Positions 21,504 to 33,562 are shown, counted from the stretch's first letter. The stretch: 64,000 nucleotides of DNA from Echria macrotheca (GCA_030411725.1 MU839842.1:558001-622000), one strand, 5' to 3'. Numbers and translations are program-made. Notes: generated by a model from the letters alone, not told the origin.

Positions 21504-22256
21504 TCAAGCAACAGCCTTCAGCTTCTCCTGGATAACCTTGACCAGCGTCGGCCCAATAGCCTTGGCGATAAAGGTATCTCCCTTGTCGTTCGGATGCACC
21601 TTGTCGCTGCGGAGCATGTCGTTGGTCATGCCGGCGGCGCGCGACGGGTCGGCGACGGTGATGGGCGACTGCGTGGTCGAGTGCTGCTGGGCCCAGCCGG
21701 GGATGGCGGTGTTGACGGCCTCGATGGTCTTGTCGCTCCACTGGGTCGGGATCATCTTGTCGATAATAACATAGACGTTCGGGTTCGCCGCCCGCAGGCT
21801 GGCGAGGATGGACGTGTAGGCGTCGACGATGGCGTTCTGGTCCCGCTTGCCGATGTTGACGTCGTTGGTGCCCAGCATGAACTGCACAATGTCGGGCTTC
21901 GTGTTCTTGACCCAGCCGGCGATGTACTGCTTGGCCACGTCGTAGGCCTGGTAGCCCGAGTGGCCCTCGTGGTGCGAGTCGAACCCGGCCGGCTTCTGGC
22001 AGTTGGCCGGCGTGTCCGTCATGGACCCGACCATCTGGATGCTGCCCGTGAGGTTGGCCGCCACCAGCTGCGTCCACACCTGCGGCCGCCAGCAGGTGAT
22101 TTCCGTGATGGAGTCACCGAGCCACACTAGACGTTGTAAACATGTGCTGTTTTTGTGACGAGATTTTCAGGGGGGCTACTTACTAACTTTGAGCTTGTCC
22201 GCCGCCTCCCCCACGGCAGCAAGGCCGGCACCGAGCAGCATCAGATTCAACTTCAT
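21504..22256 (-). CDS. Secreted SGNH/GDSL esterase, CE3-like
   Basis: Two exons: 22256-22184 and 22126-21504, with a 57-nt intron (GTAAGT donor, GTCTAG acceptor), giving 231 aa. The N-terminus MKLNLMLLGAGLAAVGEAAD is a signal peptide. The intron splits codon 25, so that KLKVMWLGDSITEITCWR forms SGNH block I with Ser30. Block II is HEGHSGYQAYD, block III LGTNDV (Asn112), and block V SDKVHPND (Asp199, His202). The GDSITE-x-TCWR start and HSGY block are typical of carbohydrate esterase family 3, many of which deacetylate xylan. The protein is the catalytic domain alone, with no cellulose-binding module. Secretion and plant cell-wall substrate are inference from family and signal peptide. Confidence 0.9.
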
Positions 22257-24765
22257 TTTGGGGATATGTGATCCAAAATCAACAGGTCCGTAGTCGTCGA
22301 TTCTCTATCATTTCGACAAAAAAAAGCATATTCCTCCGACGACTTAGAAGACAACCAGCAGCACCCACCCCCATTCGGATAAAATCGAGCGGGTCACACC
22401 CGATCGGATCGGCTCCGCACGTGTGTGTGTGTGTTTAATCAATCAATAGGTTTCTACTTTATAATGGGCATAATAGCCGCAAACTACCCCATGGAGAAAA
22501 ACCACATCCCAGAACCAGGAACCGGCGACCGGGATTGGGGCGCTTATCGGCCACACCACATCGCGGAACGGAAGACGGAACGACAACATACTCGATTCGA
22601 CAGCGCAACGGGTCCCGGAGGACCGGACTTGCGTTACGTACCTAACCCGGCCTAGGAATGTTGCTTCCTGTTGCCCGGTTTCCACTATGGATGTGCCGGA
22701 GGGCCCCTCTCGGGGGTGACCGTGGGATCAGCATTTTCCCCGCGATGCTTGATTTGATGGTGTAAAGATATATGGGTATAGGTCGGAGAAAATCGAGGTT
22801 TGGCTATGGGGCTCCGTGTTATACATGGGCTACAACAGCTTGGGTGGCGTGGTACAGCCGGGAGTGTGTGACGCGTTGGACGTAGGGCTTTGTTGGACGA
22901 CGTGACGCGCGTTCATTGTCAGTGTTGCAACACGTGGACACTCAATGCCCTGGGTGTCTTCTCTGTGCGTCTGACTTTGATAAAAGAATCTGTGGCCGGG
23001 AGTCTGCATTCGAAGGAAGGAACTTTTTGACTGCCGGGGAGAATAAAACACGGACGACGCCACGTGTTTCCTGTCCGACAAGTTTACCCTGCCTGGATAT
23101 GCATAAATACCAGTGACCTGCAGATTCCTCCTACACTTTCCTTGGCTGCCTCGCCCGGCAGTCGGCGTAGGTCCTCATCGAGTAGGTCTGCAGGACGGGC
23201 GCCACCATACATACCTCTGGCTTTCCTTCTCCTCTCTCCCAACAAGACATGCCCATCACGGATAGTCCATGTCTCCTGAATTCTGCTCTTAGTGCCGAAA
23301 AGAATAGCTAGGGAGTACTCAATGCTAGGTAGTTCCGTCGAATCTATCAAACCTACAAGTCTTGCGTGAACCGACAGGCGAAAAGGTGGTTAGACACCGA
23401 GTCATCCCCCAGAGAACGATATCCCCATTTCGCCCTGTCAGGAACTATATAAGGCACCCATGCATTCAGGAAATACCCACGTCAGACCACAGCCTGCAAG
23501 TTAGTTTCAACACTACTCAAGGTTCGTCGGGATCATAGGTATGTCTCTGCTGACATTCGGATGCCATAATAGGGGAGATGTAAACATTGTGTCTTGGTAG
23601 TCCTGGCCGTACATGTGGGACTCGGCAGTGCAATGCCAAAGGTGTATCGTTCTATTTGCCGCGAAGTACCTCGCTGGACAGGAGCGCAATTCAGACACAA
23701 AGAGGCATCATCGTCCCGGTGGTAGTTGGGTACACTTTGGCGAAGTGGCCTAAGTACCAAGTAACCGGTACCAAGTCAGAGGCGGCTAGCTATGTCTTCC
23801 AAACGCCACTGTCCAAAACACAGGGAAGAAAGCGACGGCCCCATGAAGACGTAAAATATCGACAGCTATACTGAATCACGAATTAGTGGTCTTCAGACTT
23901 GACCGACTAGGTCATACAGATTCGCGCCGACGGCGATACATGTACACTCACGTCGAATGCCCCCCATTGCACCTTGGCCTATTCTAGAGCTCCTCAGCAT
24001 TGCAGTCCAACCCTGCCCTTATACGTGACATCAAGACAATATAATGTTGTATAAGTCCAGAATAAAAGAAAGACCGAGTTCCACCAAGCCGTCGGACAAA
24101 TCAGCGGCGAGCAAGGCAAGGAAGTTGGAAAACATGCCAACGCTATGGCCGGCATATCGCCGCAACCCGAAGATCAATATACACATGTCCGGGGAGGGCC
24201 AACGCAGGTGCATCGAATAAGGGAGCAGAGGCGAAAGTCCGCCAACAGATGCAGGATGTGGGTAACCACGACCAGATGCCGACAGACTGGCTACGACTAG
24301 TCTCTGGTCTTGACACAGAAAAGTATGGTCGTCCGCATTGCCACGACCGAATGGACCTCGTATATCCACGCATCAAGAGTTCTGAACCTGCACCAAAGTT
24401 GAGTGCAGCGATTTCCACAGGGTACAATCCAGATCCTCTCCCTCAAGCAAGTCGCAGTCGCATTGGGATGTCTTGCGGTATGGCAGATGTTCCCCCCCCT
24501 CCTCCCCCGGACGAGCTCCCTAGATCCGGGAGAGCTTCAGGAGACGAAAAGTTTTTCTACGCTGCAAGTCGTCAACCGCTGCGACTGTGGCTTGTCCTCA
24601 AAGCTCAGAGATCGGGGACAGTTGCCGCCAGCCCTCCATCCGCTGTTGACCGTCTCGATAACCCCACACAAGATGTCGTCCCAACAGTATGTATCCCATC
24701 ACCCATCATCCACCCAAAACCCCAACACCACCCCCTCCCCTATCCCATCCACATTCCATCCCCAT
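22257..24765. other. 2.5-kb gene-poor spacer with an orphan TATA box
   Basis: The left end is the CE3-like gene promoter, with a short GT repeat near 22421. TATATAAGG at 23446-23454 looks like a core promoter, but no plausible coding exon follows it. Open frames at 23587-23874 and around 24031-24821 have no recognised features. A non-coding transcript or lost gene is possible. Confidence 0.45.
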
Positions 24766-25394
24766 CTACTCCGAAGCCCTCAACAACTTCCCCGCCCGAT
24801 CCTTCGCGATATCGCACATAGCCTGCAAAAGTCAGCACCACCCCACCAACCCAAACACCCACCCCAAAAACAAGAAGAGGAAACAGAAAAACAACGCACC
24901 CTAATCGCCTCCCGTTCCTCCTCCCTCCCATCCCCCCTCGCAATCCTCCCCTCCATATCCCTCATAATCTCCCCCCTCCCCCTCCCATTCACAAACGCCA
25001 CATACCTTAACCCCGGAAACGTCTCCTCATAAACCCGATTCAACTCCCTCAGCCTCCCCGCCTCTTCCGTATCACCCTGCAACCGCCTCTGCTCCTCCCT
25101 ACTCTGCTTACTCAAAGTCTCCTTCTTCGGCTCGCCCAGCCTCGGATGCGCTCCCAAAATCGCATGCAACTTCTCTTTTCTTTCCATATCCCCTTCGTGA
25201 TACCCCGCCAGCTCATAGAGTAGCGTCCCAATGTAGTCGATTAACCCATCATACGAAGTAAATCCGCCGCTCGTTCGAACAGTCGGCAGGGCGAGCGCGT
25301 GCAGCGCGGGGGAGGGCTCGAATAGCAGATCGAGGATCTCGCGGAGGGAATCTTCAGAGAGGGAGGGGAGGTCTTCTATCCTCGGCAGAGACAT
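24766..25394 (-). CDS. OHCU decarboxylase (uric acid degradation)
   Basis: Two exons: 25394-24900 and 24822-24766, with a 77-nt intron (GTGCGT donor, TTTTGCAG acceptor). The product is 183 aa, ending AMCDIAKDRAGKLLRASE. The 2-oxo-4-hydroxy-4-carboxy-5-ureidoimidazoline decarboxylase family is shown by AHPRLGEPK with the conserved His83 and by SKQSREEQ (95-102), then RVYEETFPGLRYVAFVNGRG. The enzyme performs the last step from urate to S-allantoin after urate oxidase and HIU hydrolase, allowing purines to be used as nitrogen source. No C-terminal peroxisome signal such as SKL is visible (ends RASE). Neighbouring genes are not from the pathway. Confidence 0.93.
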
Positions 25395-26296
25395 TTTTGT
25401 CTTTCTCTCTCCGTCTGTCTTCGCTTTCTTCCGTGCGAAAAGAAAAAAAAAATTCCACAGAGATCGTATTAATAAAATAAAACAAGATTGAAGATGCGAC
25501 GAAGAGAAGAGAGAGGGAGGAGGAGGGACAAAGTCTTATCAGAACAAACCACGGTGGGTCTATCTGCCAGCAGCAAAGGTGGGGGTTGCAGTGACGCGCT
25601 TCTTTCCGCGCCTCTGTGCAAAAAGTTACCAGCGGGGTGGAACAGCAGACAAAAAAAATGCGGGGTGCTTGCGAGCAGGCGGGCGGGCGCTTGCGGCGGC
25701 GCGGCCGGCTGCGGCTGCGGTACGTCGCCGGGATCCGATCCGGAACACAAACGGAATATCCCATGTACCTTCGACAGCCAAAGGTACCAGTACCTCTCTA
25801 CATCTTCCGTGAAATGCAGTCAATAAGCACCATTTCCCAAAGTATTGAGGTACCATCAGACACGCTTGATTGCCCCGACATTAGATTCACACTGGTGGTG
25901 GTATCCACTTCTCCTCGATTCATCGGCCGGCGCCGTGCGACGGTCTGCTGACCGGTCCGTAGCTATGGACAGAGCCATCCGGCCCTCTGCTTCTTCTCAG
26001 CACCAGTTTTGTCGTCAACTTCTTCCATGCAAACCCGACAGAAAAGCATCGTACAGACATGCTCTTTTCGCCGCCCCATAATGTGCCGCATCCAATAGGT
26101 AATGCGCGTGCTAAATGCCGTCCCAGTTTTGAAGAACCATCAATGCATCCGCCATCCAATGCCATGATTCATCCCCCGCACCGCTTGCTGTCCATCCAGC
26201 AGCGTTAATGACTATTCCTCCCTTGGTATCCAATGACAGCGCTAATGACTGTTCCTCCCGGTATTAAACTCCGCGTCCACATTTCCACCATAAGCG
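25395..26296. promoter_or_regulatory. OHCU decarboxylase upstream region and neighbour 3' end
   Basis: About 900 bp. The part near 25395-25500 is A/G-rich on the plus strand and is the probable 5' leader and promoter of the decarboxylase. A degenerate duplication sits at 26200-26264. No gene was seen. Confidence 0.5.
26200..26264. repeat. Imperfect ~29-bp duplication
   Basis: CAGCGTTAATGACTATTCCT near 26200 recurs as CAGCGCTAATGACTGTTCCT near 26237, each followed by CCC and GGTAT. It lies just after the stop of the next minus-strand gene, in its presumed 3' UTR. Confidence 0.75.
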
Positions 26297-27556
26297 TCAC
26301 ACCCTTGCATTCCATGGAATGCCATCCACTTCATCGAGGTAATCTTCGTAATGCTCAGCGCCGTCGTCATCCGACTCCTCGTCTCCCCCAAATATGACCC
26401 CAAAATCGGCGTACACATCGTCTGGCTCATCCCCATACCGGCTTTCGTGTTCCGATGTAGGAAATGCCACACTATCGTCATCCAGTTCGTCAACGTCGTC
26501 CAGGCTGAGCGCAGGCCGCGTCGTCCGCAGCTCCGGCGACCGCATCGGCCGTAGCCTTGGGCTAGGCGACAATCGTCTCGGCGCTCCCGCCGGTTCGCTT
26601 GGCCGAAGACCGGACGGTGATCCGGGCGGCGAAGCACGTGCCTGAGTCCGAGCTCGTGCCAGCGGGGACAGGGGGTTCTGGAATGACAGACGCAGCGCAG
26701 GTGTCAACGGAGGCGACAGTTGAAACGGCGGGATCGGAAAATGCGTATCGATCCCGGTAGCCCGGATTGATGGTCCAAGCGGAGCGTCGGGCACATCGGT
26801 CGGCTTTGGATCACGTTGAACTGGGCCGTTCCGCGCTCGGAGTCGAACGCAGTTCATAGCCGCCATGCGCCGCAGCATCGATGATGGACTTGGTGATGGT
26901 GGCAACGGCCCTTGTGGTATGGTGGGCCCGAGCTGTCGTCGTGCTGCTACTATAGCCGCCAGTTTCAAGAGTCTTTTATCCCCTGCTGCGGCTCCCTCGC
27001 GGTTCAAGATATGCGTGGCCGGAAGAGAGAAGGGTTGTGAGAGCCGTGAGGTGAAGTAATTCCGTAGAAGCCGCCGTTTCTTGCAACCCAGTTGCGCCGT
27101 GTTGAACCCGTCCACATCCGTATCGGGCCGCCGACGCTTCAAATCCGGCCTGGGTGGAGGTGCTGGTGCTTTCCGGAGCGGGAAGCTGATGACCGGCTGA
27201 TGAACCGAGACGCTGTGGTTAAACCTCAAGACCGACACAGCTGGTGTCTTGCCAGAACTCTCCCCTGCTTTCGGGGACACCTTTGGTGAAGGAGGCGGTT
27301 CGGGGGCGCTGTCTTGTTGGCCCTTGGCAAGCATAAAGTCGGATGAACCGCTGACAATCGAAGGGGGCAGACGAAGCGATGTCGCAGCTCTAGTGAGCTG
27401 GCAAGTCCGGCTGCTGAAGGGCGGGATGACGGCCGCCTGTAAGAGTGCCGCACCAATATCTACACTTGGGACCTGCTGAAAGCGGCTGTCGTGTAGGTGC
27501 CATGGCCCATACTGTTCAAAAGAACTCTGACTGAGAGGCTCGAGTTGGACCCCCAT
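26297..27556 (-). CDS. Hypothetical protein with acidic C-terminus
   Basis: A single exon of 419 aa from the ATG at 27556 (MGVQLEPLSQSSFEQYGPWH). It is Pro/Ser/Arg-rich through the middle (for example PPPSPKVSPKAGESS, APAPPPRPDLKRRRPDTDVD), suggesting disorder. A possible nuclear localisation signal is KKRRL near the middle. The last 70 residues are strongly acidic and more ordered-looking: DDVDELDDDSVAFPTSEHES, then DDVYADFGVIFGGDEESDDD and a tail YLDEVDGIPWNARV. I recognise no family. The length of the frame, ATG context and codon pattern support a real gene. Confidence 0.6.
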   Translation of the reverse strand: MGVQLEPLSQSSFEQYGPWHLHDSRFQQVPSVDIGAALLQAAVIPPFSSRTCQLTRAATSLRLPPSIVSGSSDFMLAKGQQDSAPEPPPSPKVSPKAGESSGKTPAVSVLRFNHSVSVHQPVISFPLRKAPAPPPRPDLKRRRPDTDVDGFNTAQLGCKKRRLLRNYFTSRLSQPFSLPATHILNREGAAAGDKRLLKLAAIVAARRQLGPTIPQGPLPPSPSPSSMLRRMAAMNCVRLRARNGPVQRDPKPTDVPDAPLGPSIRATGIDTHFPIPPFQLSPPLTPALRLSFQNPLSPLARARTQARASPPGSPSGLRPSEPAGAPRRLSPSPRLRPMRSPELRTTRPALSLDDVDELDDDSVAFPTSEHESRYGDEPDDVYADFGVIFGGDEESDDDGAEHYEDYLDEVDGIPWNARV

Positions 27557-30500
27557 TGCACCCGATTTCCGTCGCCCTTCTAAAACAAAGATCCACCGAA
27601 GTCCTCCTTTCCTCGGATACGGCCGTCGTCGGATGCTAGAAGCGCATGATGGCGGGCGTCCGTGTCGACAAGTAAACCAACTTTATTCCGAAACCTCCAG
27701 ACAGTCGTGCGCCGGTAAGCACCTCACATGGACGTATGAAGCTACTGTTGATGCCGTCTGTGTCTGGTATCGAAGATGGCTGCCCAACAAAGCGAGGGTG
27801 CAAGTTGAGAAGACGAGAGGAGGGGGTGTGACGGTGGCCAGGGAATCCGTTGTCTTTTTCTTCGGGGTCGGCCGGGTGGTCCAAACCGGCGGAGGAGGGG
27901 AAGGAGGGGTGGAGCGGACAGCGGAAGGGTGGGACAAATTAGTAGGTTATAGTAGCGGTGGTGCTGCAAGAGGCACGAGATCTATTTATTCAAGACGGTC
28001 AAGCCTGGTCAGACTTGCCGGGTCGGGGCGAGGAGGCGAACGACAACCACCAGTCGACGTGTCCAGCCGGCCGGTGCCAGCGGGGCGGCGGGGAGGGCTG
28101 GCGATGGCGATCTGGACGCACCAGTGGTACCCAGGCCGAAGGACGACGGAACCGGTCTAACCTGGCATGCAGGTCACGATGGCCTTTTAATGAAGCCGGG
28201 GAAGTGCAGCATTCAACGCGAGGTGCTAGCCAGACAAGGGCAACGGCCACCCTAGCTAGGCAGCGCGACACATTGACAGCGACATGGGGCGCATCCTGGA
28301 GTGGTCTCTGGAGAACGCAAAGACGGGGCAGCGCTGAGCGGGGAAGTCGTGTGCGTACACAGTATTGAAGAAGGCCTGTCGCGAAGCGCTGTGTGCTTGC
28401 TACTGTCAGCAGACGGCAGCCGGCGGGCAGGCAGCGAGTCGGTCAGGGAATTTCATGAGAGGTGCAGAAGGGAGCAGTTTCCATGGCGTAATCGAAAGAG
28501 CCATTCGTTGCTTTTGGGCCGAGAAAGAACGATGGAAGGGGAGGTCGAGACTGCGACATGCGACGTGCGGGCTGCGGACAGCATCCCTGCAGGCCTGGAG
28601 CCCCTCTCTCGGCTCTTGGGCTGCTCTGTTTGGACAGTGGCTGAACCCCTCCTCCTTCCCCGGAAATTCTCCACCCCCCGGCCTAAAGCGACCAAGTGCT
28701 GGGAAAAGCTGCAGCTCCCTGTCGATATCACACCCCAGCGAAACCACCGCTCGGTGCACTCCTTTCTCGTCTTCGCTTTGGACATTCGTTGCTGTTGTCT
28801 TCAGCAGCTCTGCCTTGGCTGTGGTCGCCATTATGCGCTGCGTCTGGGGCCGTCAGAAATGAACAGAGAACGACTTTTCCCTTTTTTCGTTGCTGACAAT
28901 ACGGAGTATTACCGAAGTATAGCAGCTAAGCAGCAGGGACCGTCTGGGCGACACGCAAGCCCGTCAATGATTTTTTGCGCGCCCCCCTCGCCCTACCCAA
29001 GTGCCTGCCGGGAGTCGGGTCTCACTCACCCAAATCAGCCGTTCGGCGGTCTCGCATGCTCATTCGACGGAAAAGATCACGGGGTGCAGAGGGAAATGGC
29101 TTGCTTTTCGCCAGACTGGGCTAGGGCCAATTAAAAAGACTTGTTGGACAAGAGCTCCCCGGACGGGCACAGCGTGCCTCTCCCCAGCGCTCCCCAGACA
29201 TGCTGTCCCCAGATCGTCAAGGCCAAATGCTAACAATGGCTCTGCCGATGTCACACAGACCCGCATCCATCGTCATCTGGCCAGCTTGCCATGGTCGGAG
29301 CCATCGAGAAGTCGGGTCTCCGCTCCGAGTTCTGCATCGGACGAATCCAGACGTTTGGGACGGCGGGGAAAATACAAGACACGGTCAAATCCCGGTTTTG
29401 GTGGCCTCTGGTTGGCGCTGCTCCAGTGCTCCAGACAAACGGCCTCTTCTCCGCGCTCGAGTCTCGGCTCCAACAAAGTTGCCGAGAATCTGGGGAAGTG
29501 ACATGCGCGGAATGAAGGGACAGGCCAACGCTTCACCGCAATTTCCCTCGGCCAGCAATCGCGCAAGGCTTCGGGAGTCGCCGAGACGTTGTCGGCGCCA
29601 CCATCGCGGAAGAAAAGGGGAGCAAATCTCGTCTTCTCGCGATCCTCCGCACCCCTTTTTCTCGATATGCGCGATTTCCTCCGCGATGCGCTTCACGTGT
29701 GCGCCCCAAAATAGAGATCGCTCTGCTGGTTTCGCCCAGCTGGTACCGAGCCCGCTCCAGCCAGGCTTGATCGCCACGGCCCGACGTCCGGGTCGCATCA
29801 CGGTTCTTGCGGCTAGAGTACTGCCCCTGACTTATGAAACATTGATGATTGATATCGACTGTCCGTTCTCGTCATGCATCGCCGTCGACACAGGTGTCAA
29901 TATACAATACCTACTGTACTCGGAAACCAACGGCAACTGTCGGTTCTCGTGTCTTCGTAATGTCGCTTTGCTCCACTGCGACATCTCGAGCTTTCCGCAA
30001 TAGGAAGCTCCTCTTCGAAAGGTCACAGCATCCACGTTGAGCGTTACGCCAGGCCAACCGTCAGACTAACCCGATGGCGTGAGAGATGGCGAGAAAATGA
30101 GAGGTCGGCTCAGGAGAGGTCACGTCGTCCATGAGGAACTACATAGTCAGCGCCTCGGTGTTGAATGACGACGCACATGACGAGACCCGGAATCGTCTGT
30201 TGCTACGGGCTCTCCGGCTTCACATGTCCTCTTGATATTGGCCATCTGGCGTCCCCGAGCTTATACAATGGACAACACCACAGGATGGCTTCTGCCAGTA
30301 CTCTACCGCAGCGGCTTCTGACCAAAAATCCCAGAGGTCTGGGTCTCGATGCAGTCGAGCTGCGAGAGAAGGGCTTGGCATCGCCCCAACAGGACTGCAA
30401 GTCACCCAATTCCGCACCTTTTTACCAGACAGGTATAAACGGTGGGGGCACGACGACACCATCTCATCGTGCTTCGCTGGCAGGCGCCACTGCAAAAGGC

Positions 30501-32523
30501 CCGCCTGTCAAAGGGACGGCCCTCGAACGAAATGGTGTGCCCCCCTCAACGCTTCTGCTTGCTGACTCCTTTTTCCGCCAGTCATGGGCCCCAACTGCCC
30601 CAAGCATCGGCGCAGAAGCACCCCGGATTCCATGTCGACGCCTCGCTAACTACAGCAAGCCACCTCCACGGTCACCAACCCCGCAAACTAGAGTAACTAC
30701 TGGCAAGGTCAGAGAGAGACGGCCCACGGGTCCTTTCGGAGCGGTCCTCAAAACACGTGGACCCGCCCCGCCTCGACCCGATTCCCCTTCTGGTGACCGA
30801 GACTTGGGGACTATCAAGACATCGCAACCAAGCATTTCGCCATGTGTTTTGGTGTTCAAGTCTGAAACAACCACCAGGGCTTCCCCATGATCTCTGTGTC
30901 TGCTTCAAGCCAGCCCCTGCGCAAAGTTGCGGGGTTGGACTGGGAAACGTGGGGGACTAGCGGCCAAACATATCCAGTGGTGAAAGGGGAGTTGAGATGA
31001 AGTCCCTTCCGTACGCAGGGAATCGAAAAAGGTGTGTGTGTCGGTACCAAAATCTCGCGCCCCGAAAGGGGTGGCACGTACCCCCACCCAAGCAAAAGGT
31101 TGCGTCTACCGTGGCCTCGGGTTGCCTTTTGCATTTCCGCCGGGGAAGCGTGCCTCCCACCTCGAGGGTACAGTGTACTCTTACTCCGGGCTGCGAACGG
31201 CCGACATGGGATTGTTACGCGGGTTTTTAGGTGAGCTCGGGCTCCCTGTCACTTGCATGCTTGACGTTAACTATGCAGGGCTCAAGATGATATACCATAC
31301 CTCTTTGAAGCTATTCTGGTCTCTCATTGGGTTCCGGCCTTTGCCTAGAGTGGCTTCTCGAGCACCAGTGGTCAACTGGATAACCGAACATTACCTCGGA
31401 TCAGACGGCTCGCGGGTCTGAGCCGGACGAGTGGTAGCTTGGAATCATGTTGGGTCGTAAGCACGGAAGATCGAAACCTGCTCGCCACCGGAGGTCTCCG
31501 TCCAAGGTCTGCGGCAAGCTTCCGCTTGGTTGGGCTGCCAGAGGCTGCTTGGCTGCTACCACAGTTGCACAGCAAGCACAGTAAGGTCAGGCTCCAGCTC
31601 GTCTTGCAGATCTGAAGAAGTTTTGTGTTGCCACATCACGTGTTGGGCATCTTCACTCTTCCAGGGACACGAACACCTTTGCCCCTCGGGTAGTGGGTCG
31701 AGATGCAGGCGGCGTCCCCGGACTTGTAAGTGCTGGTCACCTCTGGACCTACTTAGGTACAGATATCTGGTCGGCCCTTCGATCCCGATTGAGCAGGTCT
31801 TGGGTCAAGGTGGTAGGAGAGACAGGCGACACATCGATCGCAGGTCCGCTAATGCATCGTGGAAGATACGCCCGCGGATCGTGGTGGCTAACTGCCGTGT
31901 CTCGATCAGGAGCTCTTCACGACACGTGCTTGCACCATTCAACTGACGAATCGCGTTCGATGGGCATTGCGAGGACAGGCAGTTGCGTCTGCCACACAGA
32001 TATGCATGCCCATCCCGTCGCAGACGAAATATGTCATCCGGGCTCAGCCAGTGGACAGCCAACCCTCACGCCCATCGTCTTCACTCCCGGCACCATGCCC
32101 TCCCTCTCTCCTCTTCCCTTGCGGGCCGTAGAACCAATTAACCCAGATTCTCTCACCGAGCGCCGTCAAATCCATCTTTTGCATCCGGCTCCAGGACCAA
32201 CCACGTCCCATTTCGCCAATGTTTGCCAGGTGCTCCGCGGCATGGACATGCAGAGAGGGTCGAGGCTAGATCCCGGGTATTCCCGAATCCGTCGTTTCAG
32301 ATCGACCACGTGGGTTGTAACTTTTTACTCTACTTTCTTGGATGCGTCGATAGGCGGTTGTTAATACATGTCGCCATACACGGGCGGAAGGCTACCACCA
32401 GTGTTTGCGCATTCCCAGTACCTACTCCGTATTGCCAATCAACCACCATGTTTTAACAGACTTTCAGCTGGGGGGTATATGGATCCAAAACACACTACCA
32501 TATACCAACAGAACAAAACAGAA
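27557..32523. other. 5-kb gene-poor region
   Basis: This lies upstream of the minus-strand gene at 27556. Open frames up to about 280 codons exist (for example 28301-29134 and 30165-30890 on plus), but they overlap on several frames, show no motif, signal peptide or intron-consistent extension, and are probably chance frames in GC-rich DNA. The region may carry long promoters, leaders or non-coding RNAs. No transposon ends were seen. Confidence 0.45.
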
Positions 32524-32658
32524 GGGCGGGTAGCGTAGTGGTCAGCGCATTCCCTGAGCGTTGCTTTTCTTCCCTAAGCGGATTTCAGCGTTGTTTTTCT
32601 AAATATATACATCTCAAGCGTTCATTGAAAGACCTGGGTTCGATTCCCAGCCCGCCCA
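32524..32658 (+). tRNA. tRNA-like locus with oversized insertion (possible pseudo-tRNA)
   Basis: The acceptor strands pair perfectly (GGGCGGG at 32524-32530 with CCCGCCC at 32651-32657, then A). An A-box-like TAGCGTAGTGG, a D-stem GCGT/GCGC and a perfect T-arm (CTGGG TTCGATT CCCAG) are present. The anticodon arm cannot be closed: the 5' side TTCCC has no GGGAA partner before the T-arm, and roughly 60 nt of extra sequence sits there. In that insert TTCCCTGAGCG is echoed by TTCCCTAAGCG. It is either a tRNA with an unusual intron or, more likely, a disrupted copy. The isotype is not assignable; AGC (Ala) would be read only if a non-T at position 33 is accepted. Confidence 0.45.
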
Positions 32659-33447
32659 AATTCTTCATCCTTATGGCTGGAGCTTTTTTTTTTTACGGGC
32701 ACGTGTGTTTCGCTAGGCGGTTTGGCCGGGTTGGTAAGTACGTCTGGCTTGGTAGGTCAGTGTTCAGTAGGTTGCCGGTATCGTCAGGTGAGACGATCTC
32801 TCACGAGTGTGTGTGTGTGTATTGTACATCTAAACTACCAAGAGTTGTTGCACCCTGGCGGATCTGATTGTGTTGTGCCACCAGCTTATACCTTACATAA
32901 GGCTCAGGGTTGCCACGGAAGGTTCTCCTTCCGTGACCGACGTTGGTTGAGGAAGTAAAATGTAATCATGCCTACTTAGGCAAGTAGAGAAGATGTTGTC
33001 CCATTCCGCTGACCGAGACAGTCAGGGGTATGGGTATGGATATGACCACGTCCGCATCTTGTATTCTGTTTTCGGTGCCGTTCCTGGGGCGGCGGTTTCT
33101 CCTTTTATGCCTTGAAACCGACGGGCGAGTGCAGCATGCCTGAGAGAGGGTCTTTTGCAAATGATGACTCTGGTGCGCACTGTGATGGCATCTTATTCGG
33201 CAGTATTCCGAATATGCGTCGATAGGTCAAGACGGGTTGGCTGGAACGTCCGGGAGGTGCATCCCCTAGGTCAGGTACCTAGGTAGGTAGTCAACCAATT
33301 TAATGAGCACATACTCGGTTCAAGCTGATCAAACAATGCAAAATACAAACCAAAGGTCCTTATTACTAAAGCTGCCTTCTCTCGTTCCAGCCTCGTCCGC
33401 AATACATATCTGCTGTTGCGAGTTGCAATTTCAAGGAAAGCAAGCAA
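32659..33447. other. Spacer between two tRNA loci
   Basis: It contains a T-run after the first tRNA-like locus that would suit RNA polymerase III termination, a GT repeat near 32810, and CCTAGGTA motifs near 33270-33290. No protein gene was recognised. Confidence 0.45.
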
Positions 33448-33562
33448 GTCACTTTGGCGGAGTGGTTAACGCGCTGCCCTGCTATTGCTTGTCATCTAGG
33501 GTGGGTGACGAGCCGGTCAGGCAGTTCCCTCGGGAGCGTAGGTTCGAATCCTACAGGTGACG
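33448..33562 (+). tRNA. tRNA-Ser (anticodon GCT) with 34-nt intron
   Basis: The acceptor GTCACTT pairs with AGGTGAC (one G-T wobble), discriminator G as in serine tRNAs. The D-arm is GGCGGAGTGGTTAACGCG. The anticodon stem is CTGCC (33474-33478) with GGCAG (33520-33524), and the loop is C-T-GCT-A with the anticodon at 33481-33483. The intron is 33485-33518, placed at the canonical 37/38 position. A class II long variable arm (TTCCCTCGGGAGC) and T-arm GTAGG TTCGAAT CCTAC complete the cloverleaf. Its long variable arm, discriminator and anticodon agree on serine. Confidence 0.93.

Noticed and set aside
28301..29134. 277-codon plus-strand frame
   Set aside because: It overlaps other open frames on both strands, has no recognisable motif, signal peptide or intron-consistent extension, and its composition looks like chance in GC-rich DNA.
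30165..30890. 241-codon plus-strand frame
   Set aside because: Pro/Arg/Ser-rich with no domain; overlapping frames of similar length exist on the opposite strand.
31693..32364. 223-codon plus-strand frame
   Set aside because: No family features and no support from splice signals; kept only as part of the gene-poor region.
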